Shown here piece after piece: positions 1 to 8,401 of a stretch of 35,825 nt of DNA; the first letter of the stretch is position 1, and every line of letters starts with the position of its first letter. The notes under the pieces are model-generated. The model was not told the DNA's origin, ran no database searches, and saw only the letters and a list, made by a program, of their open reading frames with translations. Source of the stretch: an uncultured Succinivibrionaceae bacterium (GTDB lineage: Bacteria; Pseudomonadota; Gammaproteobacteria; Enterobacterales; Succinivibrionaceae). A program made the position numbers and the translations under genes. The stretch covers positions 1 to 35,825 of the forward strand of contig CALXNU010000016.1 of the NCBI GenBank assembly GCA_944389835.1, in the 5' to 3' direction.

Positions 1-76
1 GGAGCCGTGTGCGATAAAGTCGCACGCACGGTTCTGAGGGAGGGGCAAGGCGCTAAACGCCATCCCCTACCCCTAT
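1..76 (+). mobile_element. Group II intron, 3' end (domains V and VI)
   Basis: Positions 2-35 fold as a group II intron domain V. The 5' arm starts GAGCCGTGTGCGA with the catalytic AGC triad at 3-5, and the 3' arm is TCGCAC, a two-base GC bulge at 26-27, then ACGGTTC. Domain VI follows: a G-rich arm (about 38-45), an inner GGCG/CGCC hairpin with a CTAAA loop (54-57 with 59-65 region), and CCCCTACCCCTAT. The A at 69 is unpaired and lies 8 nt from an intron end at about 76, as expected for the branch-point adenosine. The intron runs on the plus strand, so its body and any reverse transcriptase lie left of the window. It is inserted about 17 bp beyond the stop codon of gpmI and antisense to that gene. 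The exact 3' splice point is inferred. Confidence 0.88.
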
Positions 77-93
77 TCTTGTAAATTTAAAAT

Positions 94-1626
94 TTACTTT
101 AAGGTGATGATTGATTTGCCAGTCATTTCCTTTGGAATATCCATACCCATGAGATAAAGCATGGTAGGAGCGATATCGCTTAAACGACCGCCTTCACGCA
201 TGGTAGCCTCACGACCTACATAGATAAATGGTACCGGTAAGTTGGTGTGGGCGGTGTATGGTTGACCGGTAGTTAAATCTTTCATGCGCTCAGCATTACC
301 GTGGTCAGCGGTGATTAAGCACTCGCCACCTACTTTCTTTAATGACTCAACAACACGACCAATGCAAGTGTCGACCGCTTCAACAGCCTTAATTGCAGCC
401 TCATAAACGCCAGTGTGGCCTACCATGTCACCGTTTGGATAGTTGCAGATAATGACATCGTATTTGCCAGACTCAATAGCGGCACAAAGCTTGTCGGTAA
501 GCTCAGTGGAGCTCATTTCAGGTTGGAGATCATAAGTTGCAACTTTAGGGGATGGAATTAAGGTACGATCCTCTCCTGGGAAGACAGTCTCAACGCCTCC
601 GTTAAAGAAGAAGGTTACGTGAGCGTACTTCTCAGTTTCAGAAATACGAAGTTGGGTCTTACCGTGAGAGGATAACCACTCACCTAAGGTGTTCTTAAGA
701 TCCTCTGGTGGATAAGCGCAAGCGGTCTTAATATCTGCTGCATATTGAGTGAGCATGACAAAGTCTGCAAGCTTAGGAGTTGCCTTACGAGCAAAACCAT
801 CAAAATCAGCGTTTACAAAAGAGCGGGTGATTTGACGAGCACGGTCAGCACGGAAGTTCATGAAAATTAAAGAATCGCCATCTTCTAAAGGTGCTTTCTC
901 ACCGATGACAGAAGCTTTTACGAACTCATCGTTCTCACCTCTATCATAGGCGGCCTGTAAGGCATCCTTAGCGCAGGCAAAGGAATCAAATTGGCTCTCA
1001 CCTAAAGTGATGACATTGTAGGCTTGTTCGACACGATCCCAGCGATTATCTCTATCCATTGCATAGTAACGGCCGGTAATGGTTGCAAAACGACCAACAC
1101 CTAACTCTTTGAAAAGACCTTCAAAAAGTTCAATATCACCCATAGCAGAGCGAGGTGGTACGTCACGACCATCTAAGAAGGCGTGGAAGTAAAGCTTGGT
1201 GGCACCGCGTTGGGCTGCAAGCTTAAACATAGCCATAATGTGCTTTTCATGGCTGTGAACGCCACCTGGGGACATAAGACCCATGATGTGAACGGCTTTA
1301 CCTGCTTTAACAGCTTTATCAACAGCCTCACAGAGGACCTTGTTTTCAAAGAAATCACCGTCTTCAATAGCTTTGGTGATGCGAGTTAATTCTTGATAAA
1401 CAACGCGACCTGCACCGATGTTGGTGTGACCTACCTCAGAGTTTCCCATTTGACCATCAGGAAGACCTACATCAATACCTGAGGCTAAAATATCGGTGTG
1501 AGCATATTTTTGGCATAAACCATCAAGTACAGGAGTGTTTGCATTAGCAACAGCGTTGAACTCTTTAACTGGGTTATCACCCCAGCCATCCATAATGATA
1601 AGAGCTAAAGGTTTCTTGTTTGACAT
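94..1626 (-). CDS. gpmI: 2,3-bisphosphoglycerate-independent phosphoglycerate mutase
   Basis: A cytosolic, Mn-dependent glycolytic enzyme that interconverts 3- and 2-phosphoglycerate. The 510-residue length is normal for the family. The metal and catalytic motifs are visible: MDGWG near the N-terminus (Asp13), GNSEVGH with the phosphorylated Ser63, the phosphatase-fold insert with HSHEKH and DGRDVPP, and TADHGNAE plus AHTNLPVPF near the C-terminus. It starts at ATG 1624-1626, and the only Shine-Dalgarno-like stretch is a weak GAGATGG. It is divergent from the yibN-secB-gpsA genes, as in E. coli, but envC does not follow it. Its downstream end is separated by only 17 bp from a group II intron. 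An extended -10 (TGCTAAAAT) lies at 1668-1676 on the minus strand. Confidence 0.97.
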   Translation of the reverse strand: MSNKKPLALIIMDGWGDNPVKEFNAVANANTPVLDGLCQKYAHTDILASGIDVGLPDGQMGNSEVGHTNIGAGRVVYQELTRITKAIEDGDFFENKVLCEAVDKAVKAGKAVHIMGLMSPGGVHSHEKHIMAMFKLAAQRGATKLYFHAFLDGRDVPPRSAMGDIELFEGLFKELGVGRFATITGRYYAMDRDNRWDRVEQAYNVITLGESQFDSFACAKDALQAAYDRGENDEFVKASVIGEKAPLEDGDSLIFMNFRADRARQITRSFVNADFDGFARKATPKLADFVMLTQYAADIKTACAYPPEDLKNTLGEWLSSHGKTQLRISETEKYAHVTFFFNGGVETVFPGEDRTLIPSPKVATYDLQPEMSSTELTDKLCAAIESGKYDVIICNYPNGDMVGHTGVYEAAIKAVEAVDTCIGRVVESLKKVGGECLITADHGNAERMKDLTTGQPYTAHTNLPVPFIYVGREATMREGGRLSDIAPTMLYLMGMDIPKEMTGKSIITLK

Positions 1627-1655
1627 AAGGCCATCTCATCTAAATTAATGACTAA

Positions 1656-1681
1656 AAAACTGTTCTTATTTTAGCAGTTTT
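1656..1681 (-). promoter_or_regulatory. gpmI promoter -10 inside an inverted repeat
   Basis: On the minus strand TGC-TAAAAT (1668-1676) is an extended -10 element about 40 bp before the gpmI ATG. No good -35 is visible. The element sits inside a perfect 7-bp inverted repeat, AAAACTG (1656-1662) and CAGTTTT (1675-1681), separated by 12 bp. The repeat could be an operator, but no regulator can be named. Confidence 0.4.
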
Positions 1682-1777
1682 GAAAGGCTCTATTGCGTTT
1701 CTTGATAAGGCTTTTTCAGGTATTTTGACTAAATTTTGGTGACCTTGTTTAGAAACTTATGTGAAGCTTATGTTCTT

Positions 1778-1806
1778 TTGCAAATTGTTTCTATAAATAT
1801 GATAAA
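1778..1806 (+). promoter_or_regulatory. Promoter for yibN-secB-gpsA
   Basis: A -35 TTGCAA (1778-1783) is followed after exactly 17 bp by a -10 GATAAA (1801-1806), about 60 bp before the GTG start of the rhodanese-like gene. It is the best sigma-70 match in the divergent gpmI/yibN gap. Confidence 0.5.
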
Positions 1807-1866
1807 ATTTCAAAGTTTTTAGCAGATAGACTGCATATTGTGGTCTTTTATCTACAGAGGTGAATT

Positions 1867-2331
1867 GTGGCCGAGTTTTTCTCTGCTGAATTTTTTAATG
1901 AACTGCTTGCTTTCTGTTCACGTCATATGTTTATGAGTGGCGCATGGTTAGTTGTCCTAGTCATGTTAATTGGAGTGCAGTTTAAACTTTCCACAGCACG
2001 TGTTAAGAAGGCTTCTTCTAACATTGCCGTGCTTTTGGTTAATAAGGAAAACGGCGTATTTGTCGACATTCGTCCTGCAGATCGTTTTTCTTCAGGGCAT
2101 ATTGCCAATTCAGTTAATGTCACGGCTGGTGATATCAAAAGCGGTCGCATTTCCCGAATTGAGCGCAGTAAAGACTACCCTGTAATTTTAGTTGGTAAGG
2201 ATAAGTTTGATACTGAGTGCTTTAATAGCGCAAGAACTCTTAAAAAGAGTGGTTTTTCTAAGGTCTATATCTTAGATGGCGGTATTTTAGAGTGGTCAAA
2301 TCAAAATCTTCCATTGTCTACTAAGAAATAA
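1867..2331 (+). CDS. yibN: Membrane-anchored rhodanese-like protein (YibN-type)
   Basis: A 154-residue protein with one N-terminal membrane segment (about residues 22-38) followed by a rhodanese-like domain (about 50-150), seen as VFVDIRPADRFSSGHIANSVN and a C-terminal ILDGGILEWSNQNLPL. E. coli YibN has the same plan and the same place, divergent from gpmI and upstream of secB-gpsA. The canonical rhodanese loop C-x-x-G-x-R is absent: the equivalent stretch is VGKDKFDTEC, with Cys118 out of place, so sulfurtransferase activity is doubtful. The start is GTG 1867 with AGAGG six bases upstream. The usual neighbour grxC (glutaredoxin 3) is missing between this gene and secB. The specific function is not established by the sequence. 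Confidence 0.85.
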   Translation: MAEFFSAEFFNELLAFCSRHMFMSGAWLVVLVMLIGVQFKLSTARVKKASSNIAVLLVNKENGVFVDIRPADRFSSGHIANSVNVTAGDIKSGRISRIERSKDYPVILVGKDKFDTECFNSARTLKKSGFSKVYILDGGILEWSNQNLPLSTKK

Positions 2332-2368
2332 CAGAATTTAAAATCTACTCAGTTATTAGGAAGTTATC

Positions 2369-2887
2369 ATGACTGATACTACAAATAATGAAAACACCCA
2401 AAATGCTCAAACTCAGGCTCCACATCCTCAGTTTGAACTTTTAAGAATTTATGCCAAAGATTCTTCAATTGAGACTCCAAATTCTCCAGCTTGTTTTACA
2501 CAGCCATGGAAGCCAGAGCTCAAGGTTGAGTTCGACTCTAAGATTACCAAGCTTGGTGAAGAGGCTCATGAGGTTGCTTTACGTTTAACCGTAACTTGCA
2601 ATTCAAATGGTGCTACTGCCTTTATTTGCGAAGTCAATCAGGCTGCCACCTTCTTAACTCGCGCAATCCCTGAGAATGCTTTGGAGTTCTTATTAAACGT
2701 TTCAGCTCCAACCATTATCTTCCCATATGCTCGTGAGTTTATTTCTAACCTCGTAAACCGTGCTACTTTCCCACCATTAAACTTAAGCCCAATTAACTTT
2801 GAGGCCGTTTACAGAGCAAGAAAGCAGCATCAAGCAAAGCAAGCTGAGCAACAAAACGCTGCTAACGAAGAGAAGCCACAGGCTTAA
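2369..2887 (+). CDS. secB: Protein-export chaperone SecB
   Basis: A tetrameric cytosolic chaperone that keeps preproteins unfolded and hands them to SecA. The family core is clear: QPWKPELKVEF near residue 46, CEVNQAATF in the middle, and FPYAREFISNLVNRATFPPLNLSPINFEAVY at about 118-148. A Gln/Lys-rich tail follows, as does a Gln/Asn-rich N-terminal extension of about 20 residues. At 172 residues it is slightly longer than E. coli SecB. ATG 2369 has AGGAAG upstream. It lies between the rhodanese-like gene and gpsA, the same order as in enterobacteria apart from the missing grxC. It is probably cotranscribed with gpsA, whose start is 11 bp after the secB stop. Confidence 0.96.
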   Translation: MTDTTNNENTQNAQTQAPHPQFELLRIYAKDSSIETPNSPACFTQPWKPELKVEFDSKITKLGEEAHEVALRLTVTCNSNGATAFICEVNQAATFLTRAIPENALEFLLNVSAPTIIFPYAREFISNLVNRATFPPLNLSPINFEAVYRARKQHQAKQAEQQNAANEEKPQA

Positions 2888-2898
2888 GTCGTTAAAAA

Positions 2899-3900
2899 GT
2901 GACGGATATTAAATCGTTAAGTGTAATAGGCGCAGGTTCCTACGGAACTGCGCTTGCTATGGCTGTAGCTTCTAAGGGCTTTAGCACTATGCTTTATGCT
3001 CGAAAAGAAAGCGCAGTCAAAGCCATGCAACAAGAGCGTGCTAATGTCCGTTACCTGCCGGGGATCCCGTTCCCACCTTCACTTGAAATTACCGCAAGCC
3101 TTGATGAGGCGCTTTCATTTTCTTCTAATATCTTAGTTGTTGTACCAAGTCATAACTTCAAAGAAGTTATGCAAAGTATTGCCTCTAAACTTACTTTCAA
3201 GCATAAGCTTGCTTGGGCTACAAAAGGAATTGATATTGGAAGTGGTAAGCTTTTAAGTGAAGTTGCAGCTTCGATTTTTGAAAAAGGCACTGAATTTGCA
3301 GCCTTTTCAGGCCCTACTTTTGCAGGAGAACTAGCGCGCGGAATGCCAACTGCAATTGCAGTTGCCGGAACCTCACATGAGCATTGTGCTTTGTGGTGTG
3401 AGATTATGCATACTCCGACGTTTAGAATTTATGAAAGCCAAGATTTTGTAGGCTTACAATTAGGCGGGGCTGTAAAAAATGTTATTGCCATTGCCGCAGG
3501 CATGTCAGATGGCTTAGGTTACGGTGCTAATGCCCGTACTGCATTAATCACTCGAGGTCTTGCTGAAATGATCCGCTTAGGGGTTGCCTTAGGTGCTACT
3601 GAGCGTGGTTTTATGGGGCTTTCAGGCCTTGGTGATTTAGTTTTAACATGTACGGATAATCAATCGCGCAATCGTCGTTTTGGAGTCATGTTAGGCAAAG
3701 GCATTAATGCCGAAGATGCTTTACATGAAATAGGTCAAGTTGTTGAAGGCTATACCATGACGCGGGCGATAAGCAATTTAGCACAAAAACTTGAAGTTAG
3801 AATGCCAATTTGCCATGAGTTAGACGGGGTTTTATACCACGGTCATTCAGGAAAAGAAGCGGCACGCGCTTTATTATCACGTGCCTTAACCTCAGAATAA
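2899..3900 (+). CDS. gpsA: Glycerol-3-phosphate dehydrogenase [NAD(P)+]
   Basis: A cytosolic enzyme that reduces dihydroxyacetone phosphate to sn-glycerol 3-phosphate, the backbone precursor of phospholipids. The N-terminal Rossmann motif is VIGAGSYGTALAM (residues 9-21). WATKGID contains Lys110, and the catalytic-domain signature LGGAVKNVIAIAAGMSDGLG contains the catalytic Lys193. FSGPTFAGE and GLSGLGDLVLTCT are also typical. The 333-residue length is normal. The start is GTG 2899, which places the Rossmann motif at the usual distance. It closes the yibN-secB-gpsA run. The cysE gene that follows it in E. coli is absent. Confidence 0.97.
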   Translation: MTDIKSLSVIGAGSYGTALAMAVASKGFSTMLYARKESAVKAMQQERANVRYLPGIPFPPSLEITASLDEALSFSSNILVVVPSHNFKEVMQSIASKLTFKHKLAWATKGIDIGSGKLLSEVAASIFEKGTEFAAFSGPTFAGELARGMPTAIAVAGTSHEHCALWCEIMHTPTFRIYESQDFVGLQLGGAVKNVIAIAAGMSDGLGYGANARTALITRGLAEMIRLGVALGATERGFMGLSGLGDLVLTCTDNQSRNRRFGVMLGKGINAEDALHEIGQVVEGYTMTRAISNLAQKLEVRMPICHELDGVLYHGHSGKEAARALLSRALTSE

Positions 3901-3918
3901 AAATCTTAAAGCTTTTTT

Positions 3919-4509
3919 TTAAGCGTAAGATTCGTCGCTTTTTACGTGTTCTGTAACATCAACAACATCTTTAATCATGCCAGGGAAGGCGCGATTAAGA
4001 TTTGCTTGAATGCCTTCTTTTAAAGTTAAACCTACCATTGAGCAACCATTGCAACCACCTTGGAAGCGTACTTTAACTATACCATCTTCTGTAACATCAA
4101 CAAGTTCTGCCGCTCCCCCATGAGCTGCAAGCTCTGGATTTACAGAACGATTGATAAATTGTGCTACACGATCTTTTAAAGTTGCATCTTCAGGTAAGGT
4201 TTGTTTTTTAAGATTTGGAGCGTGGAAAGTTAACATCTCCTCGCCTTTATCATCTTTACCTAAATCAATTACTGATTCGTCTAAAAATTCACTTACATTG
4301 GAATCAATGACGATTTCAAAACCATCCATTTGGAAGTGTTCATCTGCAGTTGTGATGTATTCTTTAGGGCAATATAAGATCCCACACTCAACACCTGGGG
4401 TGCCGACATTTGTTGCAGAAAGGCGAATAGCTAAGCCTTCCATCTTTTGGGCATCAATTAATTTTTTAAAATAAGCTTGTGCCGGTTTGGTAACAGTAAT
4501 TCTACTCAT
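3919..4509 (-). CDS. nfuA: Fe-S biogenesis protein NfuA
   Basis: A carrier that binds a [4Fe-4S] cluster between two subunits and passes it to apo-enzymes. It has an N-terminal degenerate A-type (IscA-like) domain (GTPGVECGILYCPKEY, about residues 37-52) and a C-terminal Nfu domain with the cluster motif GGCNGCSMVGLTLKEG. I chose ATG 4507-4509, giving 196 residues starting MSRITVTKPAQAYF. It matches the E. coli start and has an AGG nine bases upstream. An in-frame ATG 39 bp further out has no ribosome site. It is divergent from pckA and convergent with gpsA. In E. coli nfuA lies next to bioH/gntX, and bioH is about 6 kb away here. Confidence 0.95.
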   Translation of the reverse strand: MSRITVTKPAQAYFKKLIDAQKMEGLAIRLSATNVGTPGVECGILYCPKEYITTADEHFQMDGFEIVIDSNVSEFLDESVIDLGKDDKGEEMLTFHAPNLKKQTLPEDATLKDRVAQFINRSVNPELAAHGGAAELVDVTEDGIVKVRFQGGCNGCSMVGLTLKEGIQANLNRAFPGMIKDVVDVTEHVKSDESYA

Positions 4510-4643
4510 TTTTTTAACCTGTTTTGGCTTGACAAAAAACAATCCCATACTATAGCACTAATCATGCGTATAAGCGGTTTTAAGTTGAGAAAAATGTGCG
4601 CTAAAAAACGTTTAAGGGGCTTATCGTAGAGGCTAATTTAATG

Positions 4644-4690
4644 TAGAATACTCATGGTTAATCAGATTGACACCGAGATATCCTCGGTTT
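4644..4690 (+). promoter_or_regulatory. Possible pckA promoter and 5' leader hairpin
   Basis: A -10-like TAGAAT lies at 4644-4649 with only a weak TTATCG 17 bp upstream. A transcript from it would begin around 4656 and carry a perfect 6-bp stem, ACCGAG (4672-4677) with CTCGGT (4683-4688) and loop ATATC, just upstream of the GTGGAG ribosome site (4696-4701). A hairpin near the 5' end could protect a heavily translated mRNA. The promoter call is tentative and the hairpin is seen directly. Confidence 0.35.
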
Positions 4691-4707
4691 TACTAGTGGA
4701 GAAAAAA

Positions 4708-6309
4708 ATGAGCTTAATTAACGAGCTTGAAAAGTACGGCATCACTGGTGCTACCAACATCGTTCACAACCCTTCCTATGAAGAACTTTTCACCGCTGAG
4801 ACTGCAGAAGGTCTTACTGGCTTTGATAAGGGCCAGGTCACTGAGATGGGCGCTGTGAATGTAATGACTGGTATCTACACTGGCCGTTCTCCTAAAGACA
4901 AGTTCATCGTTAAGGATGACACCACCAAGGATACTGTTTGGTGGACTTCCGAGGCTTTTAAGAATGACAACAAGCCATTAACTACTGAATCTTGGAATGT
5001 GTTAAAAGCTTTAGCTGCTAAGGAGCTTTCAAACAAGCCATTATATGTTGTTGATCTTTACTGCGGTGCTAACGAGGCTACTCGTCTTAAGATCCGTTTC
5101 GTAGTTGAGGTTGCATGGCAAGCTCACTTCGTAACCAACATGTTCATCCGTCCATCTAAGGAAGAGCTTGAAGACTTCACTCCAGACTTCGTTGTTCTTA
5201 ACGCTTCTAAGGCTAAGGTTGAGAACTACAAGGAGTTAGGTCTTAACTCTGAGACTGCTGTAGTATTCAACTTAACTGAGAAGATGCAGATCATCCTCAA
5301 TACCTGGTACGGTGGCGAGATGAAGAAGGGCATGTTCTCAATGATGAACTACTACTTACCACTCCAAGGCATTGCTGCAATGCACTGCTCTGCTAACACC
5401 GATATGAACGGTCAAAATACCGCTATCTTCTTCGGTTTATCAGGCACTGGTAAGACCACCCTTTCAACCGATCCAAAGCGCTTACTTATCGGTGACGATG
5501 AGCACGGCTGGGATGAAGAGGGCGTCTTCAACTTTGAGGGTGGTTGCTACGCTAAGGTTATCAACCTCTCCAAGGAAAATGAGCCAGATATTTGGGCTGC
5601 TATTAAGCGTGACGCTTTACTTGAGAACGTTACTGTTGATGCAAATGGTAAGATTGACTTCGCTGACAAGTCAGTAACCGAGAACACTCGTGTTTCTTAC
5701 CCAATTTTCCACATCAAGAACATCGTAAAGCCAGTCTCCAAGGCTCCAGCTGCTAAGCGCGTAATCTTCTTATCAGCCGACGCTTTCGGTGTATTACCAC
5801 CTGTTTCTATCCTTTCAAAGGAGCAAACCAAGTACTACTTCCTCTCTGGCTTCACTGCTAAGTTAGCTGGTACTGAGCGTGGTATTACCGAGCCAACCCC
5901 AACCTTCTCCTCATGCTTCGGTGCTGCTTTCTTAACTTTACCACCAACCACCTATGCTGATGTGTTAGTTAAGAGAATGGAGGCCTCAGGTGCTTCTGCT
6001 TACTTAGTGAACACCGGCTGGAATGGTACTGGTAAGCGTATTTCCATTAAGGATACCCGTGGTATCATCGACGCTATCTTAGATGGCTCTATCGATACTG
6101 CTCCAACCAAGGAAATCCCAGTATTCTCCTTCAAGGTACCAACTGAGTTACCAAACGTTGACCCAACAATTCTTGACCCACGTGATACTTATGCTGATAA
6201 GTCACAATGGGATGCTAAGGCAAAGGATCTTGCTGAGCGCTTCATCAAGAACTTCAAGAAGTTCGAGGCTTTAGGTGGCGAGTTAGTTAAGGCTGGTCCT
6301 CAGCTCTAA
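4708..6309 (+). CDS. pckA: Phosphoenolpyruvate carboxykinase (ATP)
   Basis: A cytosolic enzyme interconverting oxaloacetate + ATP and PEP + CO2 + ADP. In succinate-forming rumen and gut bacteria it runs in the carboxylating direction. The P-loop is [16 protein letters not shown] and the second metal motif IGDDEHGWD follows it. [10 protein letters not shown], the [16 protein letters not shown] block and [10 protein letters not shown] are all present. I chose ATG 4708 (533 residues, start [14 protein letters not shown]) because GGAG lies nine bases upstream and it matches the start of the Anaerobiospirillum enzyme. An ATG at 4654 would add 18 unlikely residues. Codon use stands out from the neighbours, with strong preference for CGT, AAG, ATC, TTC and AAC, as expected for a very highly expressed gene. 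Confidence 0.98.
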   Translation: MSLINELEKYGITGATNIVHNPSYEELFTAETAEGLTGFDKGQVTEMGAVNVMTGIYTGRSPKDKFIVKDDTTKDTVWWTSEAFKNDNKPLTTESWNVLKALAAKELSNKPLYVVDLYCGANEATRLKIRFVVEVAWQAHFVTNMFIRPSKEELEDFTPDFVVLNASKAKVENYKELGLNSETAVVFNLTEKMQIILNTWYGGEMKKGMFSMMNYYLPLQGIAAMHCSANTDMNGQNTAIFFGLSGTGKTTLSTDPKRLLIGDDEHGWDEEGVFNFEGGCYAKVINLSKENEPDIWAAIKRDALLENVTVDANGKIDFADKSVTENTRVSYPIFHIKNIVKPVSKAPAAKRVIFLSADAFGVLPPVSILSKEQTKYYFLSGFTAKLAGTERGITEPTPTFSSCFGAAFLTLPPTTYADVLVKRMEASGASAYLVNTGWNGTGKRISIKDTRGIIDAILDGSIDTAPTKEIPVFSFKVPTELPNVDPTILDPRDTYADKSQWDAKAKDLAERFIKNFKKFEALGGELVKAGPQL

Positions 6310-6343
6310 TTAGACCTTTAACTTAAAGTTAGAAGTTAAAAAA

Positions 6344-6373
6344 AAACCCTCAAGAAGAAATTCTTGGGGGTTT
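6344..6373. terminator. Terminator hairpin after pckA
   Basis: A 13-bp stem, AAACCCTCAAGAA (6344-6356) and TTCTTGGGGGTTT (6361-6373) with one G-U pair, encloses a GAAA tetraloop. The plus strand ends TTTGTAG, while the minus strand has a run of Ts from the A-tract at 6338-6346. It probably ends pckA transcripts and may act in both directions. Confidence 0.75.
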
Positions 6374-6392
6374 GTAGTCTCTAAATTTAAAA

Positions 6393-6421
6393 CTTAAGGC
6401 CTTATTTATAAAGGCCTTAAG
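6393..6421 (-). terminator. Terminator hairpin after the cupin gene
   Basis: A perfect 11-bp inverted repeat, CTTAAGGCCTT (6393-6403) and AAGGCCTTAAG (6411-6421), has a 7-nt loop. On the minus strand it is followed by TTTTAAATTT. It lies 7 bp beyond the stop codon of the minus-strand cupin gene. Confidence 0.7.
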
Positions 6422-6427
6422 ACTTAA

Positions 6428-6799
6428 TTAGAATTGAGCTTTAGTTTCACTAATCACACCATCACTCATGGTGAAATGCTCTAAAGAGCCACTCTTTACT
6501 TGTACGCAAAAATAGCTAAGACCTAAAGTGCCTGCCTTGATGCAACGTGCACATGCTGGATCAACACGCAAAGCATCGCCCTTTTTGATCTCAACTATTT
6601 CACCGTCCGCATAGAACTTACCATCACCTTCAATGAAAAGATAAATCTCTTCATTCTCTTTATGTGAGTGCACAAAAGGGATCTCAACTCCTGCAGGTAA
6701 GGTGTTATAAGAGATCTCAGCACCAGTAAGTTTTAAGGTGTCGTGAAGCTCAGTGCGGGCCTTGGAAAAATCAATTGAAGTCTTTGCAAAATTAGCCAT
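6428..6799 (-). CDS. Small cupin-domain protein
   Basis: A 123-residue single-domain cupin (beta-barrel). The first cupin motif is visible as HSHKENEEIYLFIEGDGKFYADGE (about residues 42-65), with two histidines and a glutamate as potential metal ligands. The second motif (DALRVDPACARCIKAG) lacks the usual histidine, so the metal site may be incomplete. I chose ATG 6797-6799, which has AGGAGC six bases upstream; the longer reading would add 31 residues with no ribosome site. A promoter at 6835-6862 supports this start. The gene stands alone between two terminators. No substrate can be named from the sequence. Confidence 0.8.
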   Translation of the reverse strand: MANFAKTSIDFSKARTELHDTLKLTGAEISYNTLPAGVEIPFVHSHKENEEIYLFIEGDGKFYADGEIVEIKKGDALRVDPACARCIKAGTLGLSYFCVQVKSGSLEHFTMSDGVISETKAQF

Positions 6800-6834
6800 C
6801 TTTATGCTCCTAAAAAAATGTAACTGATGGCTTA

Positions 6835-6862
6835 ATTTTAGGTCAATTGTATCTAATGTAAA
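6835..6862 (-). promoter_or_regulatory. Promoter of the cupin gene
   Basis: On the minus strand a -35 TTTACA (6857-6862) and a -10 TAAAAT (6835-6840) are 16 bp apart, about 35 bp before the chosen ATG. The match to the sigma-70 consensus is good, and its position argues against the longer reading frame. Confidence 0.55.
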
Positions 6863-6921
6863 GAAGGCACTTTTTTCTTCCTTACTTACCAAAATGATAC
6901 TTTTTTAAAAATCAATAAATA

Positions 6922-6941
6922 AACCTGCCATAAGGCAGGTT
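6922..6941 (-). terminator. Terminator hairpin after the M20 gene
   Basis: A perfect 8-bp stem, AACCTGCC and GGCAGGTT, has an ATAA loop and is followed on the minus strand by TATTTATTGATTTTT. It begins 5 bp past the stop codon of the amidohydrolase gene. Confidence 0.7.
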
Positions 6942-6946
6942 GTGAT

Positions 6947-8266
6947 TTAGTTGGTGTAAGTTGCGGCAATAATATGTGCCATCACTCCAGAGCTTAGGGC
7001 ACTATCATCAATTAAGAATTTATCGGAGTGATTGTTGGCCGCATCTTTAACGCCTTCCTTATCAATACCTAAGAACATAAAGACGCTTGGCACTTTTTGG
7101 GTGTAGAAGGAGAAATCTTCAGAAGCCCCAGGATTCCAATTGCTAATTTGGGCATTAAGTTTAGCCTCTTGTAAATTGGCAACTGTTTCATGGGCTAATT
7201 CTTTATTGTTGACAGTTACCGGATAAATTTCAACAATGCGTGTTTTAGCCTCAGTATTACATGCTTTAGCGGTATTATTAGCAACCTCTGGGATCCTCTT
7301 TAATAAAGTTTCACGAATTTTTGCATCATTTGATCTAATTGTACCCATCATTGAAGCCTGTCCTGCCATTACATTAGCAGCCTCACCGCCTGTAAGCTTG
7401 CCTATGGTAATTACACCCATACCAGAGGAGAGATTGGCATTGCGAGAGACGATTTGTTGTAAGGCTACAACAATTGAAGAGGCAGCATAAATGGCATCAG
7501 ATCCTGCCCAAGGCATGGCACCATGGGATTGAGTACCTATAACATCAATGAATACGCCATCGGCACTATTTAAGGCAGAACCTTCAGAGATTAAGATTTG
7601 TCCGCTTGGGGCACGTGCCATCACGTGAATACCAAACATTTTCTCAATCTGATACTTTTCAATAAGCCCGTTTTCAACTAAAGCTTTAGCACCTGAAAGT
7701 TTTGGATTTTCAGCGGTAAAAGGGTTTTCAAGGCTATCGCCTTCCTCTGCAGGTTGGAAAACGAAAACTACAGTTCTATCAATAAGATTTTTGTGTTCTG
7801 CCATGATTTTTGCTGCACTTAAGAGCATTGCCATATGAGCATCATGACCACACATATGGGAGACATCAACTTCTTGGCCAAACATTTTGCCTTTGGCTTT
7901 TGAAGCATAGGGAAGATCATTGCGCTCTTTAATAGGTAGGGCATCAATATCAGCTCTTAAACCAATAGCATGACCTTTTTTAGGATTTAAAACGCCAATG
8001 ACGGCAGTTGGCGCATCTTGAGTGCCTAAAGTGACTTCGATACCTTGGGCTTTTAAAAAGTCAGCAATATACTTTTGGGTTTGATATTCTTGATTGCCAA
8101 GCTCACCATTTGCATGTAAATAGTGGCGCATCTCAACCGTATGATTAAACTCTTGTGCTACGGCATCTTGCCAGATTTTAAGTTCGCTATTATCTAGAGC
8201 AAAACAAAGAGGACTTACAAATAAGGTAGCGGCAGTGATTAATGTAGGTATTAATTTTAAATTCAT
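6947..8266 (-). CDS. Secreted M20-family amidohydrolase
   Basis: A 439-residue metallo-amidohydrolase of the M20D type (hippurate, N-acyl amino acid or IAA-amino acid hydrolase group). Residues 1-23 form a signal peptide with probable cleavage after CFA, so the enzyme should act in the periplasm. Metal-binding features are HMCGHDAHM (Cys139, His141, Asp142, His144), QPAEEGD (Glu174-175), GIHVMAR and the C-terminal GASEDFSFYTQKVPSVFMFLG. A dimerisation insert lies at about residues 225-340. AAGGAG precedes the ATG. It is divergent from an HxlR-type regulator, which may control it. The substrate is unknown; a role in peptide or amide scavenging is an inference. Confidence 0.88.
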   Translation of the reverse strand: MNLKLIPTLITAATLFVSPLCFALDNSELKIWQDAVAQEFNHTVEMRHYLHANGELGNQEYQTQKYIADFLKAQGIEVTLGTQDAPTAVIGVLNPKKGHAIGLRADIDALPIKERNDLPYASKAKGKMFGQEVDVSHMCGHDAHMAMLLSAAKIMAEHKNLIDRTVVFVFQPAEEGDSLENPFTAENPKLSGAKALVENGLIEKYQIEKMFGIHVMARAPSGQILISEGSALNSADGVFIDVIGTQSHGAMPWAGSDAIYAASSIVVALQQIVSRNANLSSGMGVITIGKLTGGEAANVMAGQASMMGTIRSNDAKIRETLLKRIPEVANNTAKACNTEAKTRIVEIYPVTVNNKELAHETVANLQEAKLNAQISNWNPGASEDFSFYTQKVPSVFMFLGIDKEGVKDAANNHSDKFLIDDSALSSGVMAHIIAATYTN

Positions 8267-8401
8267 AAATTTCTCCTTTTCTTGTAAACCTTTATTGTAG
8301 CTAATCTGTGAAAAAACTTTGTGCTTAAGATCTAAACTATAGGCTAAAGCAAAAAAGTGCTACACTACACTAAAGTATATTTTGGATACTTAGGAGCAAA
8401 A

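Noticed and set aside
4151-4474. 107-residue plus-strand frame opposite nfuA
   Set aside because: It is an antisense shadow of a well-supported gene.
4654-4707. Longer N-terminus of PckA from ATG 4654
   Set aside because: The 18 added residues do not belong to the family, no ribosome site precedes this ATG, and the inner ATG 4708 has GGAG and matches the known Anaerobiospirillum start.
8357-8401. Longer HxlR regulator from ATG 8357
   Set aside because: AGGAG lies directly before GTG 8402, while the upstream ATG has no ribosome site and adds residues not seen in the family.
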